Source: Mytilisepta virgata (taxonomy: Eukaryota > Mollusca > Bivalvia > Mytilida > Mytilidae). Taken from it: DNA of 64,000 bases. A program made the translations under genes and the position numbers. How positions within the stretch are numbered: the stretch's first letter is position 1; each line of letters opens with the position of its first letter. The DNA lies in the NCBI GenBank assembly GCA_028015205.1, contig CM051516.1:25224593-25288592 (forward strand), written 5' to 3'. This document shows positions 46,901 to 55,264 of the stretch, one piece after another. The notes under the pieces are model-generated. The model did no database searches, was not told the DNA's origin, and saw nothing but the letters and a program-made list of their open reading frames with translations.

Positions 46901-49900
46901 TGACAATGTAAAATGTTGCTGATGAAGCTTTTTTGTTTATCTCACCTAAACTGCTTTTAAATTATGTATATTGGAAATTTGCCAAAAACTTTATTATTAA
47001 ATTTCTGATTTATATATAAAAGCAAATAATAATGATAAGGCAAGAGATACACACCAAACAGGATGTGTAAATTATTATAATAAGTATTGTGCAATAGCAA
47101 GAAATTTTCAATTGCACAGTATTGCGCAATAGCAAGAAATCTTCAATTGCACAGTATTGCGCAATAGCAAGAAATCTTCAATTGCACAGTATTGCGCAAT
47201 AGCAAGAAATTGATATTTGGGCCCGGTTATCAAATTGGTCCACATTGAGGTTTAAAGGGTCCAAAATTGAACTTTATTTGATTTCATCAAAAATTGAATC
47301 ATCAAAAATTGAACTATTGGGGTTCTTTGATATGCCGAATCTAACCGTGTATTTAGATTCTTAATTTTTGGTCCGGTTTTCAAATTGATCTACATTAAGG
47401 TCCAAAGGGTCCAAAATTAAACTTCTTTCAAATTTTCCATTTTAAATTGGTTATTTCTGATTTATATATAAAAGCAAATAATACTGATATGGTTTGAATA
47501 GGTAAATTAAAAATTTTTAAGTTCTTAGACCACATTAATTCTGTGTCAGAAACCTATGCTGTGTCAAATATTTATTCACAATCCAAATTCAGTGCTGTAT
47601 CAAGCTTGAATGTTGTGTCCATACTTGCCCCAACTGTTCAGGGTTCGACCTCTGCGGTCGTATCAAGCTGTGCCCTGCGGAGCATTTTATTCATTAAAGA
47701 AATTGCAAACTTGTGGCTTTGTGACCATTTTGAAAAAATAATGTGAAATTTTGGTTTTGTTTATATCTGTAAATTATATTTGTTCAGCATCTACCTTGTT
47801 TAAAGAAACTTTAAACCACAAAAAGAAGAATGTATGCTTAATTATTCTTATTAAATTTGAGATTCTTTACCTTGACATGTTGAAAAATTTAATAAATGGT
47901 CAACTAATGAATTACGAAATCTAGGTTGTAGCTTGATAAAAGATATGAAAACACCTTTAGAGTTGTTTATTATACTCTAAAGACGGCTAAAATATCAAGA
48001 ATCAATACACTCTGCTGAAAAGAAGTGGTAAAGTTATAATTTTGTATCAATTTTTATTGATATTTCTGCCTTTTTGCAGAGTTATCTCCCATTTTCAATG
48101 CAAATCTCCTTAGGAATTTTAAAATCGTAATTTTTTAGTCTTCCTCAAGTTAGATTTTGTTAGATTTTTTTTCTGTGTATATTTGGGGTATAATGCTAAA
48201 GATTAAATCTTCTGTTGCAATTACTTTAAGGTTAGGGTCAAATTTATGCTAGATTGACTGGACTAAATGGGGTCCAATGTCTTTAAAATATTTGAATTCC
48301 ATTAACAAGTATTTTTTAAACATGAAAGCTATATACTATATTAAGTACTGTCCATCCCAATGGAGTACTAAATTAAGTATGCAGTCTTTAAACAATAACT
48401 TTATTTTCGAACAAAAAGCATCCATATTTTAGCGATTTTTAATAGAAAGCAACACATATCGATTAATATCGCTAATGTCTTTGAATGTTACAACAGTGCC
48501 AGAACATTTAGAAATCCAAGCCAATACGCAATATGAATTGTCTAATTGAAGAGATAAAATACTAGGAGTTTACATGTAAAAAATTGAGTTTGTAGTTGCA
48601 AAATTCAAGTTAAAAAATGGGAAAAAATGCCTTGAATCAAAAACAAAGCGATCATTAATTAAGAGAACAAATTGGTATTTCCTTTCATCTTAAATATTCT
48701 TTTTAAACAATGACTATTACCGGTATCAAGAGCATCGCCAAAATTGCCATTTAGACGATCAAAACAACGCCAAACACACAGGCACATATGTTTCTGTTAA
48801 GAAAAAATACAATTAAGGATATGTTCTTTTAACAGAAACAATTGCCTGTGGCCAAACGATTCTCTTTTCAAGAATTATCTGGGTTAATGTATAAATTTTG
48901 TTTTGTTATATTTTGTTCTGTTTCGTTTCGATTCCATTTCTCACTTTATAGGTACCCTTGTATAGTTCAGATCTTTATGCGTAAGTTAATGTTTACTGAA
49001 AATGTTGTAAATTGAATGTACAAAAACAGGTTTGTTCCATAAATTTTCCGGTAGTTCATCCAAGCAAACTGTTTCATCACTTGAACTGGTGGTGAGGTCT
49101 ATACAGGTTTGACTGGTTAAATCCATGATATATCCGTATTCATTGGTGGTGTATTTAGGTAAGGTATCTGGACATGCAGTGTCAGAGTCTGATGATAAGA
49201 ATAGGTCTTCGGCAGGGGTACTGGTGGGGTTTTGCAGTTCAGATGTTGAAGGTCTCTGGTCATCATATCGGAAGCTTCCTGCTACGATTCTGAAAGTAGG
49301 AGTTTTTCCATTCCAATCTTTCTTTTGACGAGCTTTGAAAGGTGGTTCCCATTTTTTAACTGCTTTGGTCGTTTCCCGTGTATCTTTCACTTTCATTTTC
49401 AATACCATGGTTACAGTTATGACGTTACATTTAAACTACCCGATTTTCTACTTAAGCTCATTTATTTGTATTATATGTATCCTGATGACGGCATCGAAAC
49501 ATGTCGATGAATAAAATTACTGCAGCAATCTCTCAAGTGTTGTCGTTTTAAGACTTTCTAAATTATTTATGTGTTTATGTAATGACCCTGCATACCCGAG
49601 GTATCCACTTCAGGGATTCTACCGTACTAATGATTGATCAGGCGTTGGTTCACTTTCGTTTGTAATATTATATTATTTTTAGAACACGGTTATATAGTTT
49701 ACATAAAGTTACCAGTATAAAAATATTTAAACATTTATATTAACTTTAAAAATTCATGAAATGTTTCAGTTTTTTGCTCTTTCAAATTTTTAGGAAAAAT
49801 TTGTTCATTTTTTCACCATAGGGTATTGCCAGTGTTTTAGAAGTCTCAGTGATATTAATATCAAATTTTACTTTTAAAGAATTAGGCCTTTTTCGTTTAT

Positions 49901-52900
49901 TGTTCTGGATTTCCTAATTTTGGCTTTGATCACTTCATTTTAGATGCAAACTATAGACAAATGCACATGCAGTGCATCAAAAGTGCAATCAAAAAATGTT
50001 TCTATCAACAAAATTAGAACTTTCTGAAATACTTTTTTATCAAAATAATACATACAGAGGTTTCCTGTAGATAAGATATATTTGGTAACATGCCAGGTAA
50101 TAAATGCTCATAGATAGGCCTACTATAAACATGTAGATATTTACAAATTCAGGTTGAACTATAACACAGAATCATTATTCATCTTTTAGATCTAAGTCAA
50201 GGCCAAGTAATCAAGGGGAGAAGTCCACTTGGAGTGGAGATGCTAGTCGTAACATTGAGTTTGGTATGTCAGAAAGTACTGTTACCATTACTATGGGTGA
50301 GGAAAAGAAGAAAGAAGCTGTTAGAGAGAGACCAGTCTGGATGGTAGAGAGCACTGTAGATGGTGCCTCTAATGACACTATGGACAGTGTAATTATACAA
50401 ATTTTCATTCTATATTTTAATTGGTAGTAATGGTGTTGGTAATAAGTACAATATAATATTTAAATTTCAACTACAGTTGATTCTCGTCTCGAAATCGCTT
50501 GAGTCGAAATTTCGGCTATGTCAAATTTTTCTTTTGGTCCCAAGCACACAACACTATGTATGTTTATTCCTTTTGTCTTGAAGTTTGATTGCGTACCTAG
50601 GAAATATTAGAGCAAGATAAATTCATTATGTCGAATTCATTAATTACCAATACAGGTGAACTAAATATACACACCTGTCAATCATTAACCTGTGGGGAAT
50701 CGATGACGGAAATGTTGTTTCATTTGAATTGTTTTTTATAAAAATTTTGTTTCGACTGAAATGTTTATTAGGTTGTTAAAATTAAACAATGTTGTGGATT
50801 TTGTAATAAAAATAAATGTTACATCAACAAAATGAAGGTTTTTTAACAGTATGTGTAGACGTCCTATTTATTAACACTATGTCAATGTTAAAGGATTATT
50901 AATTTAAAGAATTAAGTTCTAATTAAGAATCAATAACCTTATATGCAGACTTATTTGATATGCAAATCAGATGACCCTAGTTGATAATGGCTTGGCCGCT
51001 GTTATAAAATCAGTGAAGATTAAAAAAATTTATTTGACATTTTGAGCAAGTTATAGTAAGTTTTGATAAGAAGCATGTGAATCAAACAATAAATTGTCAA
51101 ACATGTAAAAACAATCATTAAAAACACGACCTTACAAAAAGGAATCTCAGTCTGTTAATGTTTATCTCATTTGTTCCAAAACTCGACAATTTCCAATTTC
51201 TTTTTAATCCAACTTCAGCTATCTCAAACCCACTCCCATGGTCCCTTTTACTTTGAGATAACGAGAATCAACTGTATTTAAAATAAGTCTCAAAATAATT
51301 CCTTGGCATGAGTAATAGATTGCAATTCTGTCTTTCATACACATTCTCTAGTTTTGAGTACTTCACATTATAACATTTCAAGAGAAGGAACCACTGAATA
51401 TAAGATAACATTTTGTGCAAGTAACTATACCCAACTCCTACAAAACAGATATACAAACATACCGGTACATATTTATATTTTAGAGCATGTCAAAACCAGA
51501 TGCTGCAGGAACATCTAGGCAGGAAACATCACAGAATGCCAGTAGTAATGAAATTGAGACATTGTTGTTTATTCACGAGAAGAAGGCAGGAGCTGCTCCA
51601 AGGATTCATACTGAGGAAAGTTCAAGTAGTGACTCTGAGGATGAGAAAAAGCCATCAGGTGTTGGAGGTAGGGTTCTCTATACAATAGGCAAAACAAAAG
51701 TGGAATACAGATCCAAGTCCTGTAAATATTATACAATGTACTATAGAGGGTTTATATATTTATCTCTATGTCTGGGAAACTTAACTTTCTGAATCGTCTG
51801 ATGTCCTGGTGATTCACTGAAGCCTCACACAAAGATAATAAACTGTATGAATCAAAATATTAAGGGGCTGAAGTCTTGACGGGGAGATAATTATGTATTA
51901 TTCATATTACGTAATTAGATGCATATAGCCATAGCACTTCAGCAGTTCATTTAATTAAAGTGCTATCGGCAGTGTGAATTCTTTAAGGGGAGATAATCCT
52001 CGGGTAATTTCCAATTACATAAGTATTATTCTTTCATAAAATTAAAATTTGAGAACAAATATCCCAGTTTGATATAAGCATAATTTATTTGATTCATCAT
52101 ATGGTATAGACCTTGTAAGTTCATCTCTTACAAAATTGTTTGATGGAATTATACAAAACTTCACAGAAAGGAAATACACCATATGATATAAATGTGTATG
52201 AAGCCATATAATTAGGGGCTTAAAGTAGAGATATTTTGACATAAGCATTTGTTTGATTCATCACATTGATATTATTAGACCTTGTAAGTTCCGACTCTTA
52301 CAAATATGTCTGATGGAAATCTAAATTGTGTAATGGAATTCTATGAAATTTCACACAAAGGTAATAAGCCATATGTGCAAGTCCACATATAGAAGGGCAG
52401 ATAATTGGTGGAATAAAAGTTATGGAATATCATTTTGTGAGTCCTTATGGTACTTCTAGTTATTCCTTTTATGGTCCCCAGTGACAACAGAAGGACTAGG
52501 GAGCAAATTCAGATGTTAGCCCATTTGTTCTTTGTCCATGCATATCAGCACTCTTATTATATTTTAGAGTGATATGAAAAAGGATATTTATAATGCAACT
52601 GGTCTGTTTAATGGCCAAATTGAGGGCTTTTAATATTTTTAACTTGGTTTTCCTCTGGAAAAATCTGGTTATTGAATTGGTGAATGCGGGCTGCCGGGCA
52701 GGCGGGCGGCTGCCAATCGTGTCTGACCTATAACTTTCTTGTCTTAAGACTTAGACCTTAGATCTATGGTATGTGGGTATATCACCTCAAGACGATGTGT
52801 CATGTTTCAAAAATGTGACCTATGACCTTGACCCTTGACCTTAGGGTGAATAAATAGGTCATTTTAGATCATCCACGTGTCCGGCCTGTAGCTTTTTTTG

Positions 52901-55264
52901 TATAAAGACCTAGGCCTTGGATTTTTGGTGTGTAGATTATTGACCTTGACCATTGACCTCAAGGTCAATAAATAGGTCATTTTTGGGCGGCTGCCAATCG
53001 TGTCCGCCCTATAACTTTTTTGTCTTAAGACCTAGACCTTAGATCTATGGTATGTGGATATGTCACCTCAAGATGATGTGTCATGTTTCAAAAATGTTGA
53101 CCCGTGACCTTGACCCTTGACCTTAGGGTGAATAAGTAGGTCATTTTAGATCATCTTCGTGTCGGGCCTGTAATTTTTTTGGTATAAAGACCTAGGCCTT
53201 GGATTTTTGGTTTGTCGGTATGTTATCTCAAGATGATGTGTCGCATACCAAGAATATTGACCTTGACTATTGACATCAAGGTCATTAAATAGGTCATTCT
53301 TGTAACTTTTTTGTCTAAAGACCTAGGCCTTGGATCTTTGGTGTGTAGGTAGGTTACCTCGAGACAATGTTTCACATTTCAAGGATATTGACCTTTACTC
53401 TTGACCTCAAGGTCAATAAATATGTCATTTTTGTAACTTTTTTTGCCTTAAGACCTAGGCCTTGGATATTTGTTGTGTACGTAGGTTTCCCAAAGATGAT
53501 GTGTCGCATATTAAGGATGTTGACTTTGAACTTTGACCTCAAGGTCAATAAATTGCTAATCATGTCCAGCCTGTAACTTTTTTGTCTTAAAACCTAGATC
53601 TTAGATCTTTGATGTGTGGGTAGTGTACCTCAAGATCATGTGTCGTGTACTAAAGATGTTGACATCTGACCTTGACCCTTGACTTCTTTATTAGAGAAAA
53701 GTTACTCAGTAAAAATGAAATAGAAGGAAAACCTGGTTTGCTCTCACTCATACAGCATTCTTGTTTTCAATATTCTTTTAGTAACATAATATCATCTCCT
53801 GGTGTCCTTGTCTTTATTTGAAATGAAAGTTTGTATTGTGTACTGGTTCACAGTGTATATGATGTCATATTTTTCCTAGATTACACACCAAACGTCATCT
53901 TCTTAACATGTGCTATTTTCACCTTTCCCAATAAAAGATCACATTTTAATATTGTTGCAGGATAAAAACAAACCCCACCGCATTTTGGGCCTGTCCCAAG
54001 TCAGGAACCTCTAGCCTTTGTTAGTCTTATGTGTTTTTTTAATTTTGGTTCATTTTTAGCTCACTGGACCCAAAGGGTCAAGTGAGCTATTCTTATCACT
54101 GCCGTCTGTTAACTTTTACAAAAATCTTCTCCTCTGAAACTACTTGGCCACAACCATCATTAGGGTATCTAGTTTAAAAATTGTGTCCGATGACCCCACC
54201 TGCCAACCAACATGGCCGACATTACTAAAATAGAACATAGGGGTAAACTAAAGCATTTAGAGCAAAACTGACAGGGTAAAAATGTTCATCAGCTGAAGAT
54301 CTACCTGTCATGAAATTTCCAGACGAATCGGTCAACCAATTTACGGGTTATTGACCCTGAATTGTTAATTTTAAGCACATTTTGGAGTTTTAGTTAATAA
54401 CTTAAATATTATTTTATATAAGACAAACTGTAAACAGCAAAAATGTTCAGATCTACAAATAAGTCCCTGAATTGTTAATTTTAAGGAAACTTTGCAGTTT
54501 TAGGTAATTATCTTGAATATTATTATAGATAAAGACAAACTGTAAACATCAGAAATGTTCAACAAAGTAATACCTTCAAATAAGTCAACATGACCAAAAT
54601 CATCATTGATTGACTCCTTATAGGAGTTTTTGCCCTCGAAAGACGGCATCCAGCGTAAACTTTCCTTTAAAGGTCTTCTCCTCTGAAACCACTGGGCCAA
54701 TTGAGACCGACTGATTTATAACGTAATTACAGATTAGGGGTGTGATATAAAACGGAAGCAGTTGATATAAACCAGAAACAGTTGATATCAAAGTCATATC
54801 AGCCCGCTAAGCCAATTATTATAAGATCTGGGCAGATATGTGTACAATTTCCAATTTTATTGTAGGGTAAAATTTTACCTTTATTTTCTATAAGTATATT
54901 TTAAATTTAATTGATGCATCCCTTTATTACTGGTATGTCAGGATAAACATAATTCTGTTAAGTCGTGATTCTCTTCAAGACCTCTGGCTTTTTCCCCAAT
55001 AAGAACAGGCTGCCACAATATAGTAAAATGTGTTGAAAGTGGTGTAAAACTCTAAGAACTATAATAAACCAAACTGTTACGTTGATTTCAGCTGTCGAAG
55101 AAATGGATGAAGATGATGACGATGAGGGTCCAATGGTTTCTATATGTGGCGCCAGAGTTCCAATACACGAGGTGACAGAGGATATGGTGGCTAAAATGAC
55201 ACCAGAAGAAAAGGAGGAGTATATAAGACTTGGACAAGAAATGTATCAAGACATGTATGAATAG
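31291..55264 (+). CDS. GTF2E1: TFIIE alpha subunit (general transcription factor IIE subunit 1)
   Basis: Large subunit of TFIIE, which recruits TFIIH to the RNA polymerase II preinitiation complex and promotes opening. Exons join 31291-31934, 50190-50388, 51484-51667 and 55092-55264. Phases agree and give 399 residues (human about 439, from memory). The N-terminus has the extended winged helix ([34 protein letters not shown]). A zinc ribbon follows with Cys128, Cys131, Cys153 and Cys156, then [19 protein letters not shown]. The linker has [11 protein letters not shown]; a Ser-rich acidic part follows LLFIHEKK; the end is [23 protein letters not shown] 31291 is chosen because an in-frame stop lies just upstream (31270-31272) and family proteins start M-x-P-x-VLTEVP. 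A splice acceptor at 31231 shows the 5' UTR is split. The 18-kb first coding intron hosts an opposite-strand gene. Confidence 0.96.
32301..32368 (+). mobile_element. SINE 3'-tail fragment
   Basis: GTCCTTACGGCGTTAAACAA followed by CAATCAATCAATCAATC, similar to the end of the SINE at 11014-11336 (ACGTTAAGCAACAATCAATC). Only the 3' part is recognisable. Confidence 0.6.
32499..32545. repeat. Compact 47-bp hairpin
   Basis: GAAACAGGT-A-GAAATGCT pairs with AGCATTTC-TC-ACCTGTTTC around a 10-base loop: 17 paired bases with one small bulge. Pairing stops abruptly at both ends. Confidence 0.75.
33950..34180 (+). repeat. Diverged duplicate of 38260-38560
   Basis: Shares, in the same order, CATCATATTGACCA / CATATCATATTGACCA, a TTGCTTCA segment, TAGACAT(A/T)A, and CACAAGACAAAGC(C/T)T followed by GA..T. 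An old dispersed or segmental repeat. Confidence 0.5.
35318..35896 (-). pseudogene. 3' end of a LINE reverse transcriptase ORF
   Basis: Minus strand: [19 protein letters not shown], '[20 protein letters not shown]', then a C-terminal region with '[20 protein letters not shown]', the CxC...H...C knuckle of non-LTR elements after the RT. The frame stays open for at least 142 codons and the upstream part continues in frame, so this insertion is fairly recent but 5' truncated. ATT-rich sequence follows its 3' end. It lies inside the GTF2E1 intron, antisense to it. Confidence 0.8.
36377..37397 (+). mobile_element. Pearl-like element, diverged copy
   Basis: The head TTAGCTCACCTGTGTTCC has no clear microsatellite. 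Core units recur with 'TCTTCTCCTCTGAAA', 'AAATGAACTGAAA' and 'TGGTATGAAGCAT', and the end is AAGGTGAGTGATACAGGGTC. A foreign-looking stretch at 36860-37090 may be a further insertion. Confidence 0.6.
37575..37700. repeat. 126-bp foldback sequence
   Basis: AGTCATTGTCAGAAAATATA (37575) pairs with TATATTTTCTGACAATGACT (37681-37700), and inside it AAACATGAGAAAA pairs with TTTTTCTCATGTTT. Consistent with a small MITE; no target duplication is obvious. Confidence 0.75.
38260..38730 (+). repeat. Diverged repeats matching 33950-34180 and 36165-36310
   Basis: The first part matches 33950-34180. The second (38590-38730) shares CATATTTAGTTCTTT, ATGAGTTGTT, CCA.TATGTGCA, TCTCAAGGG.TAGTCTTAT and GCATACTA with 36165-36310. 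Both are probably remnants of one dispersed family. Confidence 0.5.
38977..38982 (-). terminator. Candidate polyadenylation signal for the B-box gene
   Basis: AATAAA on the minus strand about 195 bases after the stop of the 39178-41016 gene. This is the nearest canonical hexamer I found. Confidence 0.45.
39178..41016 (-). CDS. TRIM-like protein: two B-boxes, coiled coil, predicted beta-propeller
   Basis: Single-exon gene of 612 residues, on the opposite strand within the GTF2E1 intron. B-box 1: Cys16, Cys19, Cys29, Cys32, Cys37, Cys40, His50 and His54. B-box 2: Cys80, His83, Cys92, Cys95, Cys100, Cys103, His108 and His111. A Lys/Glu-rich coiled coil runs over about residues 120-225. The C-terminal ~290 residues show repeated short beta-rich stretches ([45 protein letters not shown]), like the NHL-type propellers of molluscan TRIM-like proteins. 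There is no RING at the N-terminus, so it probably lacks its own E3 ligase activity. Such RING-less genes are greatly expanded in bivalves, often intronless, and thought to act in immunity or as adaptors. Reading frame fully intact. Confidence 0.88.
   Translation of the reverse strand: MATSITNNEGQFPLNCQICEAETSIKWKCLDCKMLMCDNCKEKIHPKFAHGKDHRVLNIRDVELKNEANDDSIDFDSIKCDKHSDQMCCLYCKECDQIICARCAPSAHKKHEFVEIHEGYQIQKEKVKAAKIKLEKEKESMNNEIGRLGKMKITEQEKYNEVSQDIFHREKVLNDAVSKHAKSIKIDLDKKWESVQESVENEISYIEKSREEVDAKIRRASKIMDITDSTFFKTGNEFQSKEMQELPRKKENIFTMPRFIPGNVILSKSDFGLFEKEAADETKETVELTEKTCSSEKKITKLKLQNPKMFSSISHKAIGSMLPCPNGEIWMCLYDDAGGHVTEQFHKVKAQGKYLTIVASYNISVYDIASTPTNNLHLCTCDSRLMYLSRKTGHLNNSKYDIMSEVMPCCIFIDDTTHCVYVGAYDSYPQHGRRVVIKMNIYGDCLNIIEYDNTGYPIFTFVLALTCSLSGELFVVDSISGSAGYRVIMFDEELQPQKLYLGHPQINSLLSPFAPMKIKTAPSGNIIISDKGSNTLHIINPAAELLTYIDLKEMGILNETCFNITSKLLYIGCEGCAACDDDEMKTDGSQHETETILAKLYTFNIKGLSYLT
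41132..41200. repeat. Left inverted repeat of the 41.1-49.6 kb segment
   Basis: Near-identical to the reverse complement of 49491-49560. It lies only about 115 bases upstream of the B-box gene's start codon, so it may overlap that gene's promoter or 5' UTR. Confidence 0.85.
41201..43297 (+). other. AT-rich stretch without a supported gene
   Basis: Several short chance frames. It includes a possible diverged dispersed-repeat segment at 42510-42640 ending GTTTCCATTCTCAATTATTT, similar to 36350. Nothing else is supported. Confidence 0.45.
43298..45041 (-). pseudogene. Broken member of a multi-copy invertebrate protein family, C-terminal two thirds
   Basis: Minus strand. A frame continues without a stop from the edge of the inserted repeat (45041, '[19 protein letters not shown]') through '[20 protein letters not shown]', '[17 protein letters not shown]', a long central region, and a Lys/Glu-rich coiled coil (about 43860-44080) to a TAA at 43655-43657. 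The same frame then runs on to 43298 with '[15 protein letters not shown]' and '[10 protein letters not shown]', like a Tudor/chromo-type reader fold. The TAA thus splits one ORF, and the N-terminus is cut off by the 45042 insertion. I recall similar proteins as many-copy 'uncharacterized' genes of corals and molluscs. Their function is unknown to me; a mobile-element origin is my inference. Confidence 0.6.
45042..45584 (+). mobile_element. Pearl-like element, 5' part
   Basis: The head TTAGCTCACATGGCCAAAGG + CCATGTGAGCT, then CATCACTTTTCATCCGTCGT and modules matching the 27990-28470 part of the inner copy. No 3' end of the family is found; sequence runs straight into the ATACGACC element. Its head directly abuts the interrupted reading frame. 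Confidence 0.75.
45585..47689 (+). mobile_element. ATACGACC-headed element, full-length copy e
   Basis: Palindromic head 45585-45613, GTC array, body with about one 261-bp unit (46213), then divergent modules with 'TTCAATTGCACAGTATTGCG' repeated at 47107, 47147 and 47187, and the tail CTGCGGAGCATTTTA at 47675-47689. It lies in a T-run (CCCTTTTT on the left). A fifth copy of the family, about 2.1 kb and not nested by others. Confidence 0.8.
47690..48985 (+). other. Interior of the inverted-repeat segment, no gene seen
   Basis: AT-rich. I looked on the minus strand for the missing N-terminus of the broken protein family and did not find a convincing frame. Confidence 0.45.
48986..49408 (-). 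CDS. Hypothetical protein of 140 residues
   Basis: The minus frame starts with ATG about 80 bases inside the right inverted repeat. The N-terminus is basic ([29 protein letters not shown]); the remainder is Ser/Thr/Asp-rich and acidic ([35 protein letters not shown]). Two similar acidic Ser-x-Asp clusters with 'DEL/DTLP' suggest an internal repeat. No domain recognised. It could be the first exon of the gene whose later part lies at 43298-45041, or an independent ORF of the element. Confidence 0.45.
   Translation of the reverse strand: MVLKMKVKDTRETTKAVKKWEPPFKARQKKDWNGKTPTFRIVAGSFRYDDQRPSTSELQNPTSTPAEDLFLSSDSDTACPDTLPKYTTNEYGYIMDLTSQTCIDLTTSSSDETVCLDELPENLWNKPVFVHSIYNIFSKH
49491..49560. repeat. 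Right inverted repeat of the 41.1-49.6 kb segment
   Basis: GCATCGAAACATGTCGATGA, ATAAAATTACTGCAG, TCTCAAGTGTTGTCGTTTTA, AGACTTTCTA: inverted copy of 41132-41200. The partial match extends a little inward (CCTGATGACG versus the reverse complement of TATGTCAGGA). Confidence 0.85.
50190..50388 (+). CDS. GTF2E1: GTF2E1 second coding exon
   Basis: Acceptor CATCTTTTAG. Encodes [16 protein letters not shown], then [15 protein letters not shown] and [14 protein letters not shown], matching the central linker of TFIIE-alpha. The donor after GACAGT is GTAATT. Confidence 0.88.
50474..51274. mobile_element. Pogo/Tigger-type TIR element, decayed
   Basis: Begins CAGTTGATTCTCGTCTCGAA and ends TTTGAGATAACGAGAATCAACTG, flanked by TA on both sides (50472-50473 and 51275-51276). 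The TIR matches the CAGTYGWWTCTCG style of pogo-like Tc1/mariner elements, whose target is TA (established). About 800 bp with no transposase left, inside the second GTF2E1 intron (50389-51483). Confidence 0.8.
51484..51667 (+). CDS. GTF2E1: GTF2E1 third coding exon
   Basis: Acceptor TATTTTAG. Encodes [16 protein letters not shown], then [13 protein letters not shown] and a [11 protein letters not shown] acidic serine stretch (possible CK2 sites). The human protein has LLIHEKK at the same place. It ends in phase 1 at GGAG|GTAGGG. Confidence 0.88.
51668..52690 (+). other. GTF2E1 third intron, first part, with a weak tandem duplication
   Basis: TTTGATTCATCA, AGACCTTGTAAGTTC, TCTTACAAA and TGATGGAA recur at about 52088 and 52252 (spacing ~164). 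Otherwise AT-rich without a supported gene. Confidence 0.5.
52640..53775 (+). repeat. Tandem array of ~135-160-bp units rich in TGACCTTGA / TCAAGGTCA
   Basis: About seven units, each with 'GTAACTTTTTTGTCTTAAGA', 'CCTAGGCCTTGGAT' and 'TGACCTTGAC...CCTCAAGGTCAATAAAT', starting near 52723, 52884, 53010, 53167, 53299, 53434 and 53570. Bounding sequences GGTTTTCC (52648) and GGAAAACC (53728) are inverted, so the whole may be one mobile element. It lies in the third GTF2E1 intron. Confidence 0.85.
54058..54708 (+). mobile_element. Pearl-like element, 3'-truncated
   Basis: The head AGCTCACTGGACCCAAAGGG + TCAAGTGAGCT, then the same modules as 24600-25570 without the MITE. It stops abruptly at GGGCCAATTGAGACCGA. 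It provides the empty-site reference (54477-54490) for the MITE at 24957. Confidence 0.78.
55092..55264 (+). CDS. GTF2E1: GTF2E1 last coding exon
   Basis: Acceptor TTGATTTCAG. Encodes the acidic [13 protein letters not shown] and the C-terminal domain ending [19 protein letters not shown] and TAG. In human the acidic segment binds the TFIIH p62 PH domain. Confidence 0.93.

Larger units (their letters stand above)
41132..49560 (-). mobile_element. Candidate 8.4-kb element bounded by ~70-bp inverted repeats
   Basis: 41132-41200 and 49491-49560 are inverted copies with about three mismatches: AGAAAGTCTTAAAACGACAA, CACTTGAGAGAT, CTGCAGTAATTTTATTCAT, GACATGTTTCGATGCC. The interior carries two minus-strand ORFs (48986-49408 and the broken 43298-45041 frame) and a 2.65-kb insertion of two other repeats (45042-47689), so the original length would be about 5.8 kb. 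I found no clear target-site duplication. The repeat pair could also be two independent insertions in opposite orientation. Confidence 0.45.
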
